Shown here: one piece after another, positions 61,156 to 64,000 of the stretch
Position numbering within the stretch: the stretch's first letter is position 1
Layout: each line of letters begins with the position of its first letter
Source of the DNA: Salinimicrobium profundisediminis
GTDB lineage: Bacteria; Bacteroidota; Bacteroidia; Flavobacteriales; Flavobacteriaceae
Assembly: GCF_026241755.1 (NCBI RefSeq)
Contig: NZ_JAPJDA010000001.1
Coordinates: 186,001 to 250,000, forward strand
Length of the DNA: 64,000 nucleotides
Reading direction: 5' to 3'
Made by a program: the position numbers and the translations under genes
The notes under the pieces: generated by a model
What the model saw: the letters and a program-made list of their open reading frames with translations, nothing else
Databases searched by the model: none
Told to the model about the DNA's origin: nothing

Positions 61156-63462
61156 AAACTTATATCCAACCGCAAGACCACCATAAAACTTACGGGGCAT
61201 TCCGGGATAGAAGTAGCGCGGGGCATTACCGCCAAATCCTACTGCATTTGGTATTACCGAAGCCGCATAATGTTCATCAAGCGCATTGTTCACACCCCCA
61301 AAAATTTCCAAATCCCAGTTCTTATTTATGGAAGTATTGATCATTTCCAGTGGTTTCAGGGCGAGTTTGAAATGCAGGAGGTCATAATGACTCCTAAATT
61401 CGGTATTTGCATCATTTAAAGGCATTTCCCCTTCAAACTGGTAAGTAGTTCGCAGGGTTAAGCCAAAGGAAGTGATAATGTCAAGCCCGGCATTGAGGGT
61501 TTCCTGCGGCACTGCCGGAAGATCGTTGCCGGAGAAATCTTCTTCCTCATCTATAAATTCGTCAAATTTGAAGGAGTTGTAGGCTGCATTGACAAAGGTG
61601 CGTGCCCGTACATTTGCTGAAACAGGGAAATTGTAATTGAGCAACAATTCGATTCCGTTGTGGTCAGTTTTTCCGGCGTTGCGGCCAATATACCGGTCTT
61701 CGGCCACTCGTTCGGCTACTAACAGATTTTCCACCTGGATTGAAAACGCGGCAATTTCAGCATAGAGTCGGTTGTTTAGGAAGTTTCCTTTGAAGCCCAG
61801 CTCGTAATTAATTCCGGTTTCGGGTTTGAGATTAGTATTGATCAAACCTTCCGGAGTAAGTGTTTCGGCTACCGTGGGAGTAGAAAATCCGTGACTTACC
61901 GAAGCATATAAATTCTTACCCGGGGTTACTGTGTAAACGGCACCAATCCTGGGTGACAGCACTTCCTTAAAACTGTAGGCTCCACTTTGGTCTACATCGT
62001 CTTCCTCATAAAGGTCACTCAGCTCGTAAGAAGAGGCGTTGAGATTTAATCCGGCTTCCAGTTTAAGTCGCGAGGTCACCTCCTGGTTCCATTGAAGAAA
62101 TATATTATAGTAACGCCTGTCCTGCTCGTTATGGCTCAAATAACTACCGGGCACACTGCCCTCATCTTCAAACTGCTCGTACAGGTTCTCAAAAGTGGCA
62201 GTATCATACCACTCGTTATAGAATTCCACACCAAAGCTCAATTGTGCAGGGGCTCCAAAAATGTCTTTTTCAAGACTGAATTTTGTCCTTGCCCCCAAAG
62301 CTGACTGCCCTTCGTTAAGGATATCAAAAGGCCTTGGCTCATACGCATCTCTAAAACTGCCGTAAACACTGGTGATATTTGAAAATTCTTCCGAAAAACG
62401 ATAGTCATAGGAGAACCCAAGTAGACCTTTGTCGTAAGATTCGTAGCCTTTGGCCGCAGCCCAGGTAAAAGCCGCCGAAGAAGGATCTTTAAGAAAAGTC
62501 TCCCGGTTTACCGAACTCGGAATAAATGCTTTTAAGCGCACAAAGTTCCCCAGTACCGACAATTCTCCGTTTTTTCCTGCCAGCACCTGCCCAAAAAGGG
62601 TAAAAGAATCCCTGTCATAAGCCGAATTATCACGCCAGCCATCGGTTTCCACATGATTGTAAGTGGCAGTGATGTTGGCCGATTTTGAAGCGTGAGATGC
62701 CCGGGCAGTTCCCCTAAAAAGGCCGTAGCTTCCAAAAGTGCCTTTTACATCAGCCTTTGTTCCCTGCTCCATGGCACGGGCAGGAAAAAGAGTGATCACC
62801 CCGCCAAGACCTGCGCCATAAACACTTGATGTAGGTCCTTTTATAATTTCTATCCGCTCCAGGGCGGCAGGATCAAGGTCGTCTAACGTTGTCTCCCCTT
62901 CGGCGCTAGTTATTGGAATTTCCATAAAGTAAGCCTTTACCCGGTTTGTGCTGTACTGAGACCGTGCACCCACCCCGCGAATGCTCATTTTATTGGTGTT
63001 TAAAGCCCCCTGGTGCACATTCACGCCCGGCACGGTACTTATATTCTGCATCACATTAGTTTCATCAAACCTTTGCAGCTCTTCTTCGCTTAATACTGAA
63101 ACCGACGACGGAGTTTGCAATAATTGCTTCGGAATTATGGTACTTCGCAGCACAACTTCAGACAGGGAACCTTCGGAAGGTGCAAGAACAACAAAAAGAT
63201 CTTCGGAAGAAGAATTGGCAAGCAGGATTTTTCGGCCGTAGCCGGGAGCTTCAAAAATGAGGTTTACAGGCAATCCTTCCACAGAAAAATTGAATACGCC
63301 TGAAGCATCTGTAAAAACAGCTTCAGAAGATTTTCCTGAAGTAATTTTGACATTTTCAAGAGGTTTATTGGTAAAGGCATCAGTTACTTTTCCGCTAATT
63401 TGCTGTGCAGAGAGCTTTCCGAAGAAAAATATAGCGAATACCAGGAATAGATATTTTTTCAA
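61153..63462 (-). CDS. TonB-dependent outer-membrane receptor
   Basis: This 769-residue receptor has a signal peptide (about 1-19) and a carboxypeptidase-like domain (QISGKVTDAFTNKPLENVKI, about 21-95). The plug domain runs about 105-225, with SVLSEEELQRFDE, NTNKMSIRGVGARS and IEIIKGPTSSVYGAGLGGVI. A beta-barrel follows, ending in GGLAVGYKF. It lacks SusC-type extras, so it is a siderophore-, metal- or vitamin-type receptor; the ligand cannot be stated. Confidence 0.95.
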   Translation of the reverse strand: MKKYLFLVFAIFFFGKLSAQQISGKVTDAFTNKPLENVKITSGKSSEAVFTDASGVFNFSVEGLPVNLIFEAPGYGRKILLANSSSEDLFVVLAPSEGSLSEVVLRSTIIPKQLLQTPSSVSVLSEEELQRFDETNVMQNISTVPGVNVHQGALNTNKMSIRGVGARSQYSTNRVKAYFMEIPITSAEGETTLDDLDPAALERIEIIKGPTSSVYGAGLGGVITLFPARAMEQGTKADVKGTFGSYGLFRGTARASHASKSANITATYNHVETDGWRDNSAYDRDSFTLFGQVLAGKNGELSVLGNFVRLKAFIPSSVNRETFLKDPSSAAFTWAAAKGYESYDKGLLGFSYDYRFSEEFSNITSVYGSFRDAYEPRPFDILNEGQSALGARTKFSLEKDIFGAPAQLSFGVEFYNEWYDTATFENLYEQFEDEGSVPGSYLSHNEQDRRYYNIFLQWNQEVTSRLKLEAGLNLNASSYELSDLYEEDDVDQSGAYSFKEVLSPRIGAVYTVTPGKNLYASVSHGFSTPTVAETLTPEGLINTNLKPETGINYELGFKGNFLNNRLYAEIAAFSIQVENLLVAERVAEDRYIGRNAGKTDHNGIELLLNYNFPVSANVRARTFVNAAYNSFKFDEFIDEEEDFSGNDLPAVPQETLNAGLDIITSFGLTLRTTYQFEGEMPLNDANTEFRSHYDLLHFKLALKPLEMINTSINKNWDLEIFGGVNNALDEHYAASVIPNAVGFGGNAPRYFYPGMPRKFYGGLAVGYKF

Positions 63463-63496
63463 GAGTTTCGTTTTAGTTAGTGACCGGGAAGGGGCG

Positions 63497-63515
63497 TCAA
63501 AAATGCCATTTTTGA
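63497..63515. repeat. Dispersed palindrome in the receptor/M14 divergent spacer
   Basis: TCAAAAATGCCATTTTTGA is perfect, extended to 21 bp by flanking G and C. It lies 35 bp upstream of the receptor start. Confidence 0.7.
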
Positions 63516-63650
63516 CACCTTTTTCTTCCGAAGAAATGGGCTTTACGAATTTAAGCTTTTTATCATGTTCTGGAAAACCTGCTTTATTCTTAGCAATACT
63601 TTATGCTTTTGAAGTTTTTCTTTATGTTTACGGCGGTTAAAATTCCCTGC

Positions 63651-64000
63651 ATGAAAAAAATACTGGTTTTGGCAGTAATTGCCATTGGCCTTAGCTCCTG
63701 CGATTTTTCGAACTATATACTGGAGCAGGATTATGATTTCACCACTGTTTTTGAAAAATCGGGAGGAACAGAGACTGCTACCTACCCCGAGATCATTGAC
63801 TTTTACGAAGATCTTGCCGCGGTGTACCCCAGCATTAATCTGGAGCGCATTGGAGAAACCGATAGTGGCGAACCCCTACACCTGGTGACTTACAGCCTTA
63901 ACAAATCTTTTGATTTTGAAAGCCTTCGCGAAGACCATAGCATAGTAATGATCAATAACGGCATACACCCGGGCGAGAGCGACGGGATTGATGCCACCAT
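63651..64000 (+). CDS. M14-family zinc carboxypeptidase, 3'-truncated
   Basis: The CDS starts at ATG 63651 and runs off the window, about 116 codons visible. A lipobox (LSSC, Cys 17) follows a hydrophobic segment. YPEIIDFYEDLAAVYPSINL is the M14 N-terminal helix region. INNGIHPGESDG carries the zinc-binding H-x-x-E. M14 enzymes remove C-terminal amino acids. The rest lies beyond the window. Confidence 0.85.
   Translation, partial: MKKILVLAVIAIGLSSCDFSNYILEQDYDFTTVFEKSGGTETATYPEIIDFYEDLAAVYPSINLERIGETDSGEPLHLVTYSLNKSFDFESLREDHSIVMINNGIHPGESDGIDAT

Overview
The window reads as chromosomal DNA of a member of the Bacteroidota, most likely family Flavobacteriaceae (a Gramella/Salegentibacter/Zunongwangia-like marine bacterium). 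This is inferred from a SusC-type and a second TonB-dependent receptor with carboxypeptidase-like N-terminal domains, a NUDIX-type sugar regulator, an S23-type four-helix-bundle gene, sparse Shine-Dalgarno sequences, several TAnnTTTG -7 boxes, and the gene content. No rRNA, tRNA, integrase, transposase or CRISPR array was recognised.

Layout. 1-2758: a 3'-truncated SusC receptor (minus strand) divergent from a NUDIX-winged-helix regulator, i.e. the edge of a glycan-uptake locus. 3.3-4.1 kb: a secreted protein whose signal peptide is interrupted by a poly-T tract. 4.2-10.6 kb: a MarR regulator followed by a fadN-fadA-fadE beta-oxidation operon of the Bacillus subtilis order, with an S23 four-helix-bundle gene between fadN and fadA. 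10.8-27.7 kb: envelope and stress genes: an MscS channel, a GH15 enzyme divergent from a trehalose synthase/phosphatase fusion, YtxH and PRC-barrel proteins, an M28 peptidase, an App1 phosphatase/diacylglycerol kinase pair, an alpha/beta-hydrolase-OsmC fusion, a Cu/Zn superoxide dismutase and KatG. 28.1-44.6 kb: a GH53 galactanase, SYLF and patatin proteins, an RND efflux operon with a second MscS channel, a VWA protein, an ankyrin protein, a DUF1206 protein, a racemase and a subtilase. 45.2-52.1 kb: a complete trpEGDCFBA operon behind a leader peptide with three tandem Trp codons and an attenuator. 52.2-61.1 kb: a bTHX-like ribosomal protein, a DNA glycosylase, pyruvate carboxylase, yaaA, rluD, a PASTA protein, ddl and coaD. 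61.2-64 kb: a TonB-dependent receptor divergent from a truncated M14 carboxypeptidase.

Two kinds of dispersed noncoding structure are not explained by the genes. First, seven-base-periodic arrays sit at or within a few bases of stop codons (after fadN, the S23 gene, fadA, pyc, coaD and the terminal TonB receptor). One pair brackets the S23 gene with a 9-bp inverted repeat, one folds into a 19-bp hairpin, and one pair flanks a REP-like hairpin. Second, a 19-bp odd palindrome, TCAAAAATGCCATTTTTGA, recurs about ten times, mostly between genes but twice inside coding sequence. REP-like hairpins also interrupt the otherwise tight trp operon, and three hairpins combine long perfect terminal stems with large internal regions.
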